Part shown: piece after piece, positions 1-12,145 of the stretch
Position numbering within the stretch: position 1 is the stretch's first letter
How the letters are laid out: every line of letters begins with the position of its first letter
Assembly: GCF_041734735.1 (NCBI RefSeq)
Contig: NC_134898.1
Coordinates: 50,442,433-50,506,432 of the forward strand
DNA from: Babylonia areolata
Taxonomy: Eukaryota; Mollusca; Gastropoda; Neogastropoda; Buccinidae
Length of the DNA: 64,000 nt
Direction of reading: 5' to 3'
Position numbers and translations under genes: made by a program
Notes under the pieces: model-generated
Databases searched by the model: none
What the model was told of the DNA's origin: nothing
What the model saw: only the letters and a program-made list of their open reading frames with translations

Positions 1-1581
1 AACCGTTAAGAATCAGTGGAAAGAAGACTATGCTAGGAGAGAAAGGATTATGTTAAGCTACAAAGAACAAAGAAACGAACGTATGAAGGAGACAAATTAG
101 AAAAATTTAGAAATTGCGTCCATGACCCTAAGCTGTTCTGGTCAATAATAAAATCAGTTAACCGGAAAGCAGTGACATTAGCTCCGAACAGTGGCATAAC
201 CACTTTTCTAACGTCTTTGATACAGCTGATAATAGTTCTGACCAGGAAGAAGTAATGACGGAAGAAATGGTAAATGTAGAGGAAGAACCTCTATTCAATG
301 ACCCAATTTCAGAACAGGAAATCATTACAAAAACACCTGAAATCGGGCAGAAGTGCCGGCCCAGATTATGTTACCAGCGAAATGCTAAAAAAAAAAAAAA
401 TGCAAACAATAATGTTATGCAAATCCTAGTTACCCTATTCAACAAATTATTTGAAAGTGAAACATTTCCGTTGGACTGGGCAAAAACCATCATTGTGCCT
501 ATACATAAAAAGGGAGACAAAAATAACCCGGACAATTACAGGGGAGTAGCCTTGACGAGTGCAATTAGTAAAGTGTATACACACATTTTAAAACGCAGAT
601 TAAGAAAATGGGCAAAAATAGAAGAAAAAATATATAGAGGAACAGGCGGGCTTTAGAACAGGTTATAGCACTGTTGACCATATATTCACTTTATACGCTC
701 CAGTCCAAAATCATCTTTTACGCAAAACTAAGCTATACGTAGCATTCGTAGACTTCAAAAAAGCATTTGATTCTGTGAACAGAAACATTCTGTGGAGTAC
801 ACTGAGAAAAAGCGGGGTACATGGAATGTTTTACATGGCCGTTAAAAGCATATACGATTCTGTACTTGTATGTGTTCATGACAAAGGTATTTGTTCCGAC
901 TTTTTTTTCAGTGTCCACAAGGGGTTAAACAAGGCTGTATGCTAAGCCCGCAGCTGTTTTCCTTTTTCTTCAATGGATTGGCAGTAGAGTTATCAAAGAA
1001 GGGTAGACATGGAATACAAATGATACCTGGGGCAACAGAATTGTTCTTAATGCTGCTTGCTGATGATGTTGTTCTCTTGTCTGACACACCCATTAGGTTA
1101 CAAAATCAATTAAATGCCCTTAAGCAAGAAACAGGCAGACTACAATTAACAGTAAATCTCGATAAGATCAATACTATAGTTTTCCGCAATGGAGGTCATC
1201 TTTCAACTCATGAAAAATGGTGCTATGGACATAGAGAAATAAAAGATATCAGTTCATATAAATATTTAGGAATGTTATTCACACCTAAATTGAGTTTGAC
1301 GTCTGCGTGGGATGAAGCAAATAGAAAAGGGAAAAAAGGTGTAATCCAAATTATAAAATCACTCAGGCGACTATACGGTCGACTGATGCGCACAGCTTTT
1401 CTGGAAACTTTTCGACACACAAATTAAGCCAGTCTTGAACTATGGAGCGGAAATATGAGGACTCATGACAAATAATCAAATGGAAAGAGTACATACTTTT
1501 GCAATGAAGCGCTTTCTTGGTGTCCCATTACATTCATCAAACACTATAATGTATGGCGAAACTGGCAGGTACCCATTGCAT
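1..1581 (+). mobile_element. LINE relic (CR1/Jockey-like), 5' part of reverse transcriptase ORF
   Basis: This is the reverse transcriptase region of a non-LTR retrotransposon running in from before the window. Visible blocks are PDNYRGVALTS (about 530-565), FVDFKKAFDSVNRNILW (about 748-797), PQGVKQGCMLSPQLFSF (about 912-965), the catalytic ADDVVLLSD (about 1060-1085) and SYKYLGM (about 1255-1275). The frame is broken, for example by the stop near 654 and the shift before 891, so the copy is dead. The thumb and C-terminal region continues (MERVHTFAMKRFLGVPL, about 1480-1530) up to 1581, where another LINE is inserted, and resumes at 3019. The clade is judged from memory of similar molluscan elements; the RT assignment is firm. 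Confidence 0.85.
1571..1581. repeat. Target-site duplication, left copy (acccattgcat)
   Basis: Eleven bases acccattgcat here are repeated exactly at 3008-3018 and bracket the nested LINE insertion. Confidence 0.85.
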
Positions 1582-3007
1582 CATCTCATTATCATCATCT
1601 ATCCCTTGACCCGTGGGTGGGTCGTTGGGGCACCATGGATGACTGCCTGGTCAGCTCGCGCCACCTGCCTCGGTCCTCAGCGGCCCTTTGAGTTGTGGCA
1701 AATGGCAGGCCCGTCCACTCTTTGATGTTGTCCTCCCACCGCTTTCTCTGTCTGCCAAGCAAGGTACCACACGAATGAGATCCGACCTCGAGAAACTGAA
1801 AGACCCAGAGGTTGCAGAATCTTTCAAAGCCATGATTGGAGGAAAATTCGCCGCACTGACCATCTTGCAGGACGACGAGGTGAACATCGACAGAGAAACA
1901 ACTGTATTTAACACTGCAGTGACTGAGACTGCCAAAGAAGTTCTGGGCACAAAACGACCAGTGAAGAAGCCCTGGGTCACCCCTGACATCCTCGACCTAT
2001 GCGATAAACGAAGAGCACTGAAGAACAAGAAAGGCACCCCTGAAGGAACAAACAAATACAGGACCGCCAACAACAAGGTCAAATCCAGCATGAGAAAAGC
2101 AAAAGAAAACTGGATAGAACAACAGTGCTCAGAGATTGAAGACAACCTACAAAAGAACAACTCAAAAAGAGCGTACGCAACTGTCAAAAACTTGACAACA
2201 ACCAAGCAAGGACGAGTCAGCACCATCCAGGACAAATCAGGGAAATGCCTCATTGAAGAAAAAGACATCCTACAGCGCTGGACTGAATATTGCTCCGAGT
2301 TGTACAACCATGACACCAAAGGTGACACTTCAGTTCTGAACTGTCCCCCATCAACCAACAACGACAGCCAGCCAATTCTTCGGGAAGAAGTAGAGGCAGC
2401 AGTGAAGACACTGAAAGCAGGGAAGTCAGCTGGCGTCGACAACATTCCCGCCGAACTGATTCAAGCTGGAGGCGAAGCGGTGATTGATGCCCTCACCACC
2501 ATCTGTAATAAGATCCTGCAGACGGGAGAGTGGCCAACCACCTGGACACAATCATTGGTCATCACAATCCCCAAGAAGGGCAATCTACAACAGTGCAAAA
2601 ACTACCGCACTATCAGCCTAATCAGCCACCCCAGCAAGGTCATGCTAAAGGTCCTTCTCAACCGACTGAAGCCGCAAGCAGAAATGATCATCGCCGAAGA
2701 GCAGGCCGGCTTCAGAGCAGGGAGAAGCACAACAGAACAAATCTTCAACCTGCGCTTGCTGTGCAAGAAATATCTCCAGCACCAAAGAGACCTCTACCAC
2801 GTCTTCATTGACTTCAAGAAGGCGTTCGACAAGGTATGGCACGCTGCCTTATGGGCCACCATGCACAAATTCAACATCAGTGAAGACATCATCCAAGCCA
2901 TACAGAACCTATACGAAAGAGCAACCAGTGCAGTCCTCTTCAATGGTAGCACGGGTAACTGGTTTAGAACCAGGGTCGGAGTCAGACAGGGATGTCTACT
3001 CTCTCCC
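1582..3007 (-). mobile_element. Nested RTE-like LINE insertion with internal (twin-priming type) inversion
   Basis: Bases 1582 to about 1757 read on the minus strand as the C-terminal end of a LINE ORF: RKRWEDNIKEWTGLPF, then APQRP-like VPQRPTHGSRDR, stops and a short ATGATG-rich tail. From about 1760 to 3007 the plus strand reads the upstream part of the same kind of ORF: LEKLKDPEVAESF, KKPWVTPDILDLCDKRR, EEVEAAVKTLKAGKSAGVDN, YRTISLISHPSKVMLK, EEQAGFRAGRSTTEQIFNLR, FIDFKKAFDKVWHAALW and GVRQGCLLSP, ending abruptly. The two parts point away from each other, the arrangement twin priming produces. The flanks are an 11-bp duplication. The long plus-strand ORF (1688-3034) starts with antisense of the C-terminus, so its N-terminus is an artefact. 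The family resembles the RTE-type LINEs often annotated as craniofacial development protein 2-like. Confidence 0.85.
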
Positions 3008-3700
3008 ACCCATTGCATATTAAATCAATTGTAAAATGCGTGAAATATTGGCTCAAACATGCTAGACTGCCAACATCACGATTATGTAGGCAAGCATACG
3101 AGATGCTGCTGCTGCAAGAGGAGGAGGGCAAACAGAACTGGGAATTCCACATCAAGGAAACACTAACGGAACATGGATTCGGTCTGGTCTGGATGTGCCA
3201 AAGAGTAGGGCACAAGAGCGGATTTGTATCTGAATTTAAAGATAGATTTATAGCATTTTACAAACAAAACTGGCACAGAGAAATAGAGAGCAATGATAGG
3301 TATTGATAGTTCTATTCACTTAAATCAATTTTTCAAACAGAGAAATAATATATCAAGATCGTAACAAACAAGTGGCATAGAATCTGTTTTCCGAGGCTCA
3401 GATTGAGAGCACTTGGACTGAATGCCTACAGAAGATGGTTCGATTCAGACGTAACAACATCCCCTTGCCCAATGCGTGTCGAAAGCCCAGAAGATGAAAA
3501 CCATTTCATATTTAACTGCAAAAGATTCGAAGAATTGCGAAAAAAAAATGTACCCTTTTCAATACAGCTCCAGTGAAGAGAAAAGATTTGTTCGGCATAC
3601 TGATGACAGAAAATGAAGATATGATACTCTCACTGGCAATATATGTATCCGAGGAGGTAAATATTCGTAAAACGTCTACTATCGGTCAAAATACTCATTA
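3008..3700 (+). mobile_element. Continuation of the interrupted CR1/Jockey-like LINE, C-terminal region
   Basis: Bases 3008-3018 are the right target duplication. The reading then continues the element broken at 1581: VKCVKYWLKHARLP, RQAYEMLL, QEEEGKQNWEFHIKETLTEH, GFGLVWMCQ, then after frame breaks LNAYRRWFDSDVTTSPCPM, ENHFIFNCKRFEELR (a Cys/His end motif) and MTENEDMILSLAIYVSEEV near 3604-3660. A/T-rich probable 3' UTR follows to about 3990. Confidence 0.75.
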
Positions 3701-4029
3701 CTCAATTAAAAACTCAGTATGGGTTCTATGAGGGGGAAAAAAGCATAGACAAAAAGGAAGGGTCGCAGTTGGATGGTCAATTTCGACAATTATATTTTTA
3801 TGACGTACTCGTATTGATATGACGTGTTTCTGTGTTACATGCTCAAATAATCATTATATGTTTCATATGTACTTTGTTCTGTGTTCATATTGATATGATG
3901 TGAGTCGATGTCACATGCTTAGATAATTATCATACGGATTAGCCTATATGTACTTTGTTTCCTGTGTACTGTTCAAACCTTGGAGACGAACGACTGAGGT
4001 GAAAAAAGGCACAGTATCCGCCTGCCACG

Positions 4030-4164
4030 TGGACTTTATAAGCAAATAATTAATGACAAAGTACCAAAGTGCCTGAGAGCGGCCGAGAGACGCGAGGACT
4101 GGAGAAAGCTGGTTGACAAAGCTTCAAAGGCGCCCCAAAGGATTCGGAATCTGAGGGATCGGTG
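4030..4164 (+). mobile_element. LINE fragment, extreme C-terminus
   Basis: The plus strand reads YKQIINDKVPKCLRAAERRE followed by DWRKLVDKASKAPQRIRNLRDR and a stop. The WRKLV-x-APQRxRxLRDR ending is typical of RTE-like LINE ORFs and matches the ends of the other RTE-like copies in this window. The rest of the ORF is missing, as in a 5'-truncated insertion. Confidence 0.6.
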
Positions 4165-5822
4165 ACGGTGACCAAAGTGCCGCTTATCCCTTAGTTTAGA
4201 GAAAAGAAAAGAAAGTCACTCGTTCAGTGCAACCAAGAACGATAACAAACAAACGAAAAGAACATGGCCTGACATCCGGGCTCTCCCTTGCGCGGAAATT
4301 ACACCGGAAGCCCTTTTCCTTCTGCACACGAGAGCGACCAGCAGGTGTTTTGGCCCAGTTCTTGCTGGAGACTGCAGAGACGTCAGACAAATGAACCCTC
4401 CCTCCTCCCTTACCCTCACCCCACAATCCTCACCCACCCGTTCTATTTCAACCATTAGTGCAAGTGTACAGAGGTTATGTTTCTACTCATTTAGCGAAAC
4501 CTATGTATTCTTAGATTGATTTTGTCAAGATTTTGATAAAGCATATCCGAAATAAACACCCACAGGTACCGTTACAAAAATGTATACAGTTCTGATCTGT
4601 TGTGTCGATTATGAAAAGAATCGATTGAAGATGGAGTAAGTTTCCTTTTGAAATGTCCCGTTTTGTGTGGTCTTCGTGAAAAAAAAAGTTATTCCAAAGA
4701 AAGTTTACGCATGCATATTTGAATTTAATTGATTTTGCTGGTGGTAGATAATGGGGTTATACTGATCTGACATTACATATGTATAAACCCTTTCACTTAC
4801 AAGATATAGTTCTGGTGGCGTTATGAACATTAATGTTGTTATCGCCCCTTGATCATATAAGTCTGTGGCCTTTATGAATATTTCCTTTATCATCTGAATG
4901 TGCACCTCTCTACCCGAACCTCCACTGTACGATTTTCACTTTCAGTTTCAAGGAAGTGTGAGAGCGTGCAGACTAATCCACATACGCTTGACCACATCTG
5001 CTGTAAACACTTTTTTTTTTTTAAAGGGGCGGGGGGACGGAGGGGGGGCGAGGTGGGTAGGGGTTGTTGTTGTCTTCAGTTTAACGTCTTTCCACTTGAA
5101 GTGATATTATACGGGGGAAAAAAAACGAGGGGGTAGGGGTTGTGGAAGGGGGGGCGGGAAAAGTGTGTGTATGTATGGAGGGTGAATAGGGAGAGACAAC
5201 GCTAGGGAAAAATGGAAACATTATGAACGCCAACATCAAACAACTATAACAACTGTAACAAATGTCCTATAGGGCCACGCAGCAAACCTTCTGCAATAAC
5301 AAATAACATATTGGAATTGTTAAAAACACATTCAAAAGAACTTTTGGTGAAGTCTGTCAAAAAACATTTTAGATTCTGTCATACGTAGTTGCTAGAAATA
5401 TGTTCTCCACATATGCATCTGATATCTTTGCTGAACTTAGTTATAAAAGCGTTCGGTTGTATCCTGTTTGATAATGTATGAATCTGCCTTAATCGTATTG
5501 AATTACTGTATGTATTTGACTGATTGATAGTTTCCGGTTGTTGAACATTAATTACACTATGGTTCAAAGCTTTGCCGTTTTCCTGGTATGATTCCCTGAC
5601 TTCGTTCCACGATGGGTTTTTTTTCTAGTAGGGGGGAGGCGAGTGGGCAGTAGATGCCTGACCTTTGCATATATCCAACACGCTGACCAGACCTTGACAG
5701 CCTCTCACAGGTTTGTGTCAAACATTTACATACAATGAAATGAAAATAATGATAAAACAAAGAAAACAAATGTATTACTACATGATAGTATACTAAAGTG
5801 AAAGATACGTAGACGGTAAATG

Positions 5823-5826
<4 letters not shown>
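4165..5826. other. No gene seen
   Basis: A/T-rich, mostly non-repetitive sequence with a G-rich patch at 5027-5160. No coding similarity or element ends recognised on either strand. Confidence 0.5.
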
Positions 5827-5871
<45 letters not shown>

Positions 5872-5931
5872 GCGCACACACACACACACATATATACATA
5901 TATATGCACACACATACGCGCACGTGCCAGT

Positions 5932-6006
<75 letters not shown>

Positions 6007-6025
6007 CATACGCGCACGTGCCAGT

Positions 6026-6079
<54 letters not shown>

Positions 6080-6183
6080 CGTGCAAACAACAATGAGCAG
6101 TCTCACAGACGACAAGGTCCACTGTACACCTCAACCGACGAAAATCCCACTAAAAAAAACAAAACACAAACAAACAAAACAAA

Positions 6184-6232
<49 letters not shown>

Positions 6233-6233
6233 C
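5827..6233. repeat. Compound CA/CG/TA microsatellite cluster
   Basis: Blocks of (CA)n, (CG)n and (TA)n. A segment around cacacatacgcgcacgtgcc occurs twice (near 5910 and 6003), so part of the cluster is itself duplicated. A separate (CA)n block lies at 6186-6230. Confidence 0.9.
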
Positions 6234-6931
6234 AACAACAAACAAACTTTTAAAGACGTCTCTGCGTCATATTCCCCGTCTTCCGCCCACCCCCCTCCTC
6301 CGCACTAACCCCCCGCCTGTACACTACCCTGCGACTGAACCAGTCAACCAATGACGTCTGCGATACATTCAAGGGAAGTGGTATTACAACGGTGCATGCC
6401 TGTAGAGAACTCACTCCCCACACGTTGAGAATGGCTACCACGTACTATATCATGAAGCACAGGACACACACACACACACACACACACAGAGGGAGAGAGA
6501 GAGAGAGAAATAAGGAGAAATGTAGAAAAATATGAATAACAATGACATGAATAGATAAACATATATGCAGATAAATGTATATAAAACACATACACACGCT
6601 CACGCGCGCGCAATACTGACATACATAGAGATCACAGTTGTATTACTGACCTGTGTGAAAGACAGAGAGAGGGCTGGGAAAGCGAGTGGCCTACAATGTT
6701 TGGTGCATATCTGTTATGCATATGTCTGTGTATGTGTGAATGTGTGTCTGCATGTTTTACATTTATTTGCTTATTTTAGCATCATTATTGCCTTTTTTTA
6801 TTTCTTTATTTCTTTATATATATTTTTTTTAAGCTTATAGTTGACTTCATCACGTTTTTGCGCCTCTTTCATATTATTATTTGTCGCAGTAGTTATTTTT
6901 TATGTATTTATCCATTATTTATTACTTTTTT
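6234..6931. other. No gene seen; short microsatellites
   Basis: Contains (CA)n/(GA)n at 6464-6508 and A/T-rich sequence. No coding similarity recognised. Confidence 0.5.
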
Positions 6932-7056
6932 CTCAAGACCTGACTAAGCGCGTTGGGTTACGCTGCTGATCAGGCATCTGCTTGGCAGATGTGGTGTAGC
7001 GTATATTGATTTTTTTCGAACGCAGTGACGCCTCCTTGAACTACTGAAACTGGAAA
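6932..7056 (+). mobile_element. SINE family A, 3' tail fragment
   Basis: The tail contains ctgactaagcgcgttgggtt, caggcatctgcttggcagat and cagtgacgcctccttgaa followed by short ctgaaact repeats. The same tail recurs at 10366, 29273, 35524, 49021, 51437, 52699 and 60700, which defines a dispersed family. Confidence 0.75.
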
Positions 7057-7431
7057 ACCTTCAATGTCGCCGGACATTTGGTGAGCAGTGGTGACTACAG
7101 TTGACTATTACTAACCAGTACAAGTGAAAGGGTGAGTGATTGATTGAGTTTGACTTTGTGCAGGACGTGTGACTGCGTTGGGACAAATGGATAACGACAA
7201 TTGGCCGGAGCACATGTGTTGCATGGTTGAAACGTAACGCGTTTTAATGAGGCCTTGAGTTGATGTATATATATTTGTTTAGGTATGCCTGTTGGCAGGT
7301 TTTAGAGTGGTAGAATAGGTTTAGAGATTATGCACATACATAGTGACCCACACTCGTAGCGTCATAACAAATCCATCTTCTTATAGAGCTGCTTATACCC
7401 ACCCCCCCCATCTTTCCCGTAAAGTAACTTC

Positions 7432-7890
7432 TCCAACAAGCTCAACACAAACAATACAAAAATGAAGACAGACAACACATTTTCCTCCAAGGAGTAAAAC
7501 TACTGCCTGTGATCCCCGCAGAAATCACCCTAAGTCCCAGCTAAATGTTGCCAACACTTCCACCTAACCCAACTATCAACACCATAATGTCAACTTCCAA
7601 ATTTTTTGCATGTTTCATTATTTCATCCCTTTTGATTTCCAGGCCACTACTGATTTTCCATCACTATGTAACCCTATATCCATTTGATGCAATGTTTTTG
7701 CATATATCAATGTGCTATAAATACAACGTTTGTTGTTACATCGTTGGAAACAACAACACAAAATGGATAACTTTCCTTGCAAATTACTGCCCTTTGCGGG
7801 GATCACCGGCAGCAATTCTACTCCGTTCTTTGAAGGAAAATATGTTGTCTGCCTTCCATTTTTGATTGTGTTAAGCTGTAAGCTGTTGGT
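7432..7890. mobile_element. Foldback/MITE-like element with long imperfect inverted repeats
   Basis: The left arm (about 7432-7525) and right arm (about 7790-7890) are imperfect reverse complements of about 90 bases. Shared features include gcggggatcac, the ggaaaatatgttgtctgcc region and a terminal aagctcaacacaa / ttgtgttaagct pair. The centre has no coding content. No clear target duplication was found. Confidence 0.55.
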
Positions 7891-8225
7891 TAGATTACGT
7901 CAGGTGAAGGGTTAGTGTAGAAGGTGAACAGGGATTAAAGGTCAGTGTTGAACAGGCGTTGGGGGATGGGGGGGAGGGGGCCGGGGGGGGGGGGGGTAGC
8001 GTACAGGGAGGGATGTGATAGTGGGGATGAGATCAGGACTGGGAAGGGGTAGGAAAGGGGGGTATGACTGGATGGGTAGGGGGAGGATTAGGTAAGAGCT
8101 AGGGGGTGGGGGTGGGGGTGGGATTAGGGTGAGATGGGGGAGATGGCAGGGGGGCAGTGTCACACAGGGGAGGGGGGGGGGGTAGGAAATGGAGGTTTAG
8201 GGTGGAATGGGTAGATTGCGAGGGG
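7891..8225. repeat. G-rich low-complexity tract
   Basis: A GGGGTA/GGGA-rich purine stretch on the plus strand (7950-8210) with runs of up to fifteen G. It is strongly strand-asymmetric and has no gene. Confidence 0.7.
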
Positions 8226-8395
8226 TGAAAGTCGATACGACTCAACATGCAATGGGACGTTTCTGAATGGACTTTTTTTTTCCCTAAGAAGAATGGGAAA
8301 GGAAAACAAAAGAAAAAGGGTTGGTGATTGCTGTTGGTCACCGAAAAAAAGGAAAGAAGAAACAAGGAAAAGAAGAAGGAAATGTAGTACTAATT
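8226..8395 (+). repeat. Dispersed repeat, copy 1 of a pair
   Basis: Begins tgaaagtcgatacgactcaa and is closely similar over about 170 bases to 9837-10010 in the same orientation. Family unknown. Confidence 0.7.
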
Positions 8396-8481
8396 TAAGG
8401 GGAGTGTGCTGCAGGATTGGAGGAATCATGCTGCTACGGGGTTGGGGTCACTGCATAATGTGCTTAATCTGCACGCTTACA

Positions 8482-8483
<2 letters not shown>

Positions 8484-8519
<36 letters not shown>

Positions 8520-8699
8520 CAGGACTGGGTGTAAGGCATTGTGTGAAGGGGATGGAGGGAATGTAAAGGAGAGGGTGAGGGTTGGAGGGGGTGGGGGGAC
8601 AAGGGGGTGTTGACTGAGACTTCGGAAAAATGTACGGACGAGCGATGTCTGAAAACAGCTGATGCAGAAGTCAGAAGTGGTCCTCCTCGCACGCGCGCG

Positions 8700-8748
<49 letters not shown>

Positions 8749-8832
8749 AATATGGCATGCGGAAGACACACGTATATGTACACACGCTCACTTGCGCACG
8801 CACGCTCTCACACGCACTCACATGCACACATG

Positions 8833-8876
<44 letters not shown>

Positions 8877-8883
8877 TCACTCA

Positions 8884-8955
<72 letters not shown>
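8484..8955. repeat. GT and CA microsatellite cluster
   Basis: A (GT)n block at 8484-8517, (CG)n/(CA)n at 8693-8745 and a long (CA)n with CACT interruptions at 8833-8954. All open frames here are repeat by-products. Confidence 0.9.
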
Positions 8956-8957
<2 letters not shown>

Positions 8958-9594
8958 ACATCATCATCATCATCATCAATAAACCCAGTCCATCACCAAC
9001 AGTCCTAAGGAAACAAAAATTAAATAACACTCCACCATCAATTTCACCCCCACCTCCACACCCCCAAGCCCACCCACCCCGCAGGTAAAAACTATACTGA
9101 ATGTAGCAACAACAAAACGGCATGAACAAAAAAAAGAAAAACTACCAGTCAGCTACATACAGCCTGTACACTGACAGTGACAGAAAATAGTGGATCCCAT
9201 CCTCATCCACAATACGTCCACGGCAACTACCCTCTCAGTCCTAGTGAGCAATACAAAGACAATGCATAGAGCGGTTTGGAAAAGCAGTCACAGAATGAAT
9301 CTGTGTCAGTGAGTGGTGGTGGTCGGTACAGGGTGGGTGGGGTAGGGGTAGTGGGGTGGGTGGGGGGAGGGGGCTTCAGGTCTTTGACTACTCGAGGGGC
9401 TGAGTTCAGACCATGCATGGTAATGCCTTCGATCGGTGCGTTGGTAATTAAATGGCTGGCAAGTCTGTCTGTCCGTCTGTCTGTCCGTCCGTACGTCCGC
9501 TTGTTGTTGATGGATTTAATTCTTTAATGATTGAGAGGCCTGGCCGAATGCGTTTGATTAAAATGTATATACGGGACATTAGCGTGCAATTGCT

Positions 9595-9596
<2 letters not shown>
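8956..9596. other. No gene seen
   Basis: Unique-looking sequence with a short (CAT)n and a small tgtc-type repeat at 9464-9500. No coding or element similarity recognised. Confidence 0.45.
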
Positions 9597-9691
<95 letters not shown>

Positions 9692-9754
9692 ACATTGTGC
9701 GCACGCAAATCCTCGGATCCAATTTCATTAAAACCCCATCAACGGTCACGAAAT

Positions 9755-9838
<84 letters not shown>
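9597..9838. repeat. CT/CA and CT/GT compound microsatellites
   Basis: (CT)n(CA)n at 9597-9687 and (CT)n(GT)n at 9758-9838, separated by a short unique stretch. Confidence 0.9.
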
Positions 9839-9842
<4 letters not shown>

Positions 9843-10010
9843 TCGATATAACTCAACATGCAATGGAACGTTTCTGAACGGACTTTTTTTTCCTGAGAAG
9901 AATGGGAAAGGAAAAGAAAAGAAATTGGGATTGGGATTGCTGTTGATCACAAAAAAAGGAAAGAAGAAACAAGAAGAAAAGAAGGATGTCCTGGTTCCTA
10001 GTGTACTAAA
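9837..10010 (+). repeat. Dispersed repeat, copy 2 of a pair
   Basis: Begins gaaagtcgatataactcaac and repeats 8226-8395 with modest divergence, starting directly at the end of a (GT)n tract. Confidence 0.7.
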
Positions 10011-10365
10011 TAAATCACAAGTTGACTGGATGGGCCACGCGTGCGCGAAAAACGGCGCTGGCTGAAAGTTGTGTCTTTTGTCTTTCTTCGATTAAAAAGA
10101 GAGCACGCGATGCAGGCTAGAAATACTATGTCCTCAGTTTCAGTTTTTGGGTCACAGTTTCATGGTCAGCGTCAGGGCGTGAGGATAGATCCATATCTGT
10201 ACCCAGTACTGTCCTCAGTTCGGATACATTGTCCTCAGATAGGATATAGGTATAGTCTACTGTCCACGTTCGATGTTCAGGTCTTTTTGTCTCATTTCGA
10301 TTTCAGTTCCCGCCGCTCATGTCGAGGTTACACTTTATCTACGTGTCCAAATTGTCAGTTTGTTT
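10011..10365. other. No gene seen
   Basis: Non-repetitive sequence between a dispersed repeat and a SINE. Open frames are short and resemble nothing I know. Confidence 0.4.
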
Positions 10366-10761
10366 AGGAGGAAGGTGGCACAATGGTTAAGACGATCACC
10401 TGCTGATACAGAGTCCGTGAGAGTCTGGGTTCGAATCCCGCTCTCGCCCTTTCTCCAAAGTTTGACCGGAAAATCGAACCGAGCGTCAAGTCATTCGGAT
10501 GAGACGATAAACCGAGGTCCCGTGTGCAGCACACACTTGGCGCACTGAAACGGAACCAATGGCAACAAGAGTGTTGTCCTCTGGCAAAATTCTGTGGAAG
10601 AAATCCCCTCTGATATGTACACAAATACATATGCATGCAATCAAGGCCTGACTAAGCGCTTTGGGATATGCTGCTGGTCAGGCATCTGCCTAGCAAATGT
10701 AGTGTATGGATTTGCCCGAAAGCAGTGACGCCTCCTTAATAAGCTGAAACTGAAACTGAAA
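10366..10761 (+). mobile_element. SINE family A, near full length
   Basis: The tRNA-like head reads aggaaggtggcacaatggtt with a B-box-like gggttcgaatcccgctctcg. The body contains gtcattcggatgagacgata and ctctggcaaaattctgtgga. The tail carries cagtgacgcctccttaat and ctgaaactgaaact. This is the best reference copy of the family in the window. Confidence 0.8.
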
Positions 10762-11514
10762 TCTACCATAGCATGTCCTGTGTCATCATCAAGTGAGCCC
10801 TTCATGCTTGCATGCTTGTGGTGCGGGGACCAGCTCTTCATTTTTTGTCTTGGGGGTGATATCAAGAGTAACAATTAGTCTCCTGTGACTTATCTTACCT
10901 TCTTACTGACCTCCACAGGCCGTGTCTGACGTTTAAGACATTTTTGTTGTTGTTGATAGAATATGTTGTGTTATTTTCTTTCAGTTCGGTGCTCATATCG
11001 GTATCTGAGAGACATATTCTTTATTAATTGATAATAAAGAGGTCCCTACCGAATCATTGGGATTTATTATATTTGCTTGAATGAGAATGCTTCCATTCTT
11101 GTTGACAGAGCGGTAAGTTTGATGACACCTACACACTACGAAACAGCTGTCGTTTGTTATGTAAGCTAATCTCTCCCAAGAGAGGAACAAAAAGTAATGG
11201 TTGACATGAGCATCTACTGAAGCCTCCTTGAGAAACAGAAACTGAAACTCTATGATAGGGATTAGTGGCAGGTTACGGACCAAAAGCCGGAGTCCATTAC
11301 TTACATGCGGCAGTCTCGAATTTATGAAATTTCTTCTGCCATTGTTGCTGTGTGTACATATCAAAGCAACAGTAGACAGGCTATATGCAGAAATGAGTTT
11401 CACGTCAGCTGCATGACCTGTCCAGGGTCTTGGTTCTGTATAGGTTGCGTTGATGGACGGGTGAGTCCTGCAGATGGTCAGACTTGGAGCTTCCGTTTAG
11501 GGAGGAGGGGTGAG

Positions 11515-11546
<32 letters not shown>

Positions 11547-11611
11547 TGGGGGGGGGGGAGGGTTGTTGTATCTCTATTTCTCATTTAATTTTAACTGCAG
11601 GCTCGTGGCGG
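10762..11611. other. No gene; SINE A tail scrap and GT microsatellite
   Basis: A partial family A tail (gcctccttgagaaacagaaa) lies at about 11221-11250 and a (GT)n tract at 11515-11543. Nothing else recognised. Confidence 0.45.
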
Positions 11612-11715
11612 AAGACGCTGTGGGCAGAATGGGTCAGGCGTTGTACTTCTGATCCGGTGGTCACTGTTGACTGGGGTTCGAGACCCCCGACGACGCACAC
11701 AAAGTGTGTGTGTGT

Positions 11716-11773
<58 letters not shown>

Positions 11774-11825
11774 CAGACAGATAGACAGAGACAGAGATAG
11801 ACAGAGACAGCGACAGAGAAAGAGG
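11612..11825 (+). mobile_element. tRNA-like SINE head followed by GA microsatellite
   Basis: Bases 11612-11695 include ggcagaatgggtcaggcgtt and a B-box-like ggttcgagacccccgac. A (GA)n/(CAGA)n tract follows at 11716-11825. No complete tRNA fold was established, so this is read as a SINE head rather than a tRNA gene. Confidence 0.4.
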
Positions 11826-12112
11826 GTCTCCCAAAAGAATGAATGTGTGTCAGTGCAAATGTGGCATGTCAGCTCTGAAAGTGATGCCACTACTGACAGG
11901 GAACAAAATGTAAGTGGCAGTTTTTCTCCCCTTAATCTTCTCCTCACGATCCGTGTCAGTCTCCGTGTATTTGCAAAGCATGCCTGCAATCAGGCTCACT
12001 TAGTTAATTAAATGTGAGCGACAGTTATCAAGACAGAAAGTCGCCATGCTCAAGTGCATCTACTATATATAATCTTCTTTCTCTCCAACTCTGTGAAGAA
12101 ATATTGGGGCGC

Positions 12113-12145
<33 letters not shown>

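Noticed and set aside
1688-1760. N-terminus of the 448-codon plus-strand frame
   Set aside because: It is the antisense of the LINE C-terminus created by the inversion, not a natural protein start.
4196-4455. Two overlapping minus-strand frames
   Set aside because: No similarity and no codon pattern; chance frames.
5557-6308. HTHTHT and VCVCVC frames here and at 8448-9008, 36007-36625, 44180-44575, 47091-48142 and 62058-62438
   Set aside because: CA/GT microsatellite translations.
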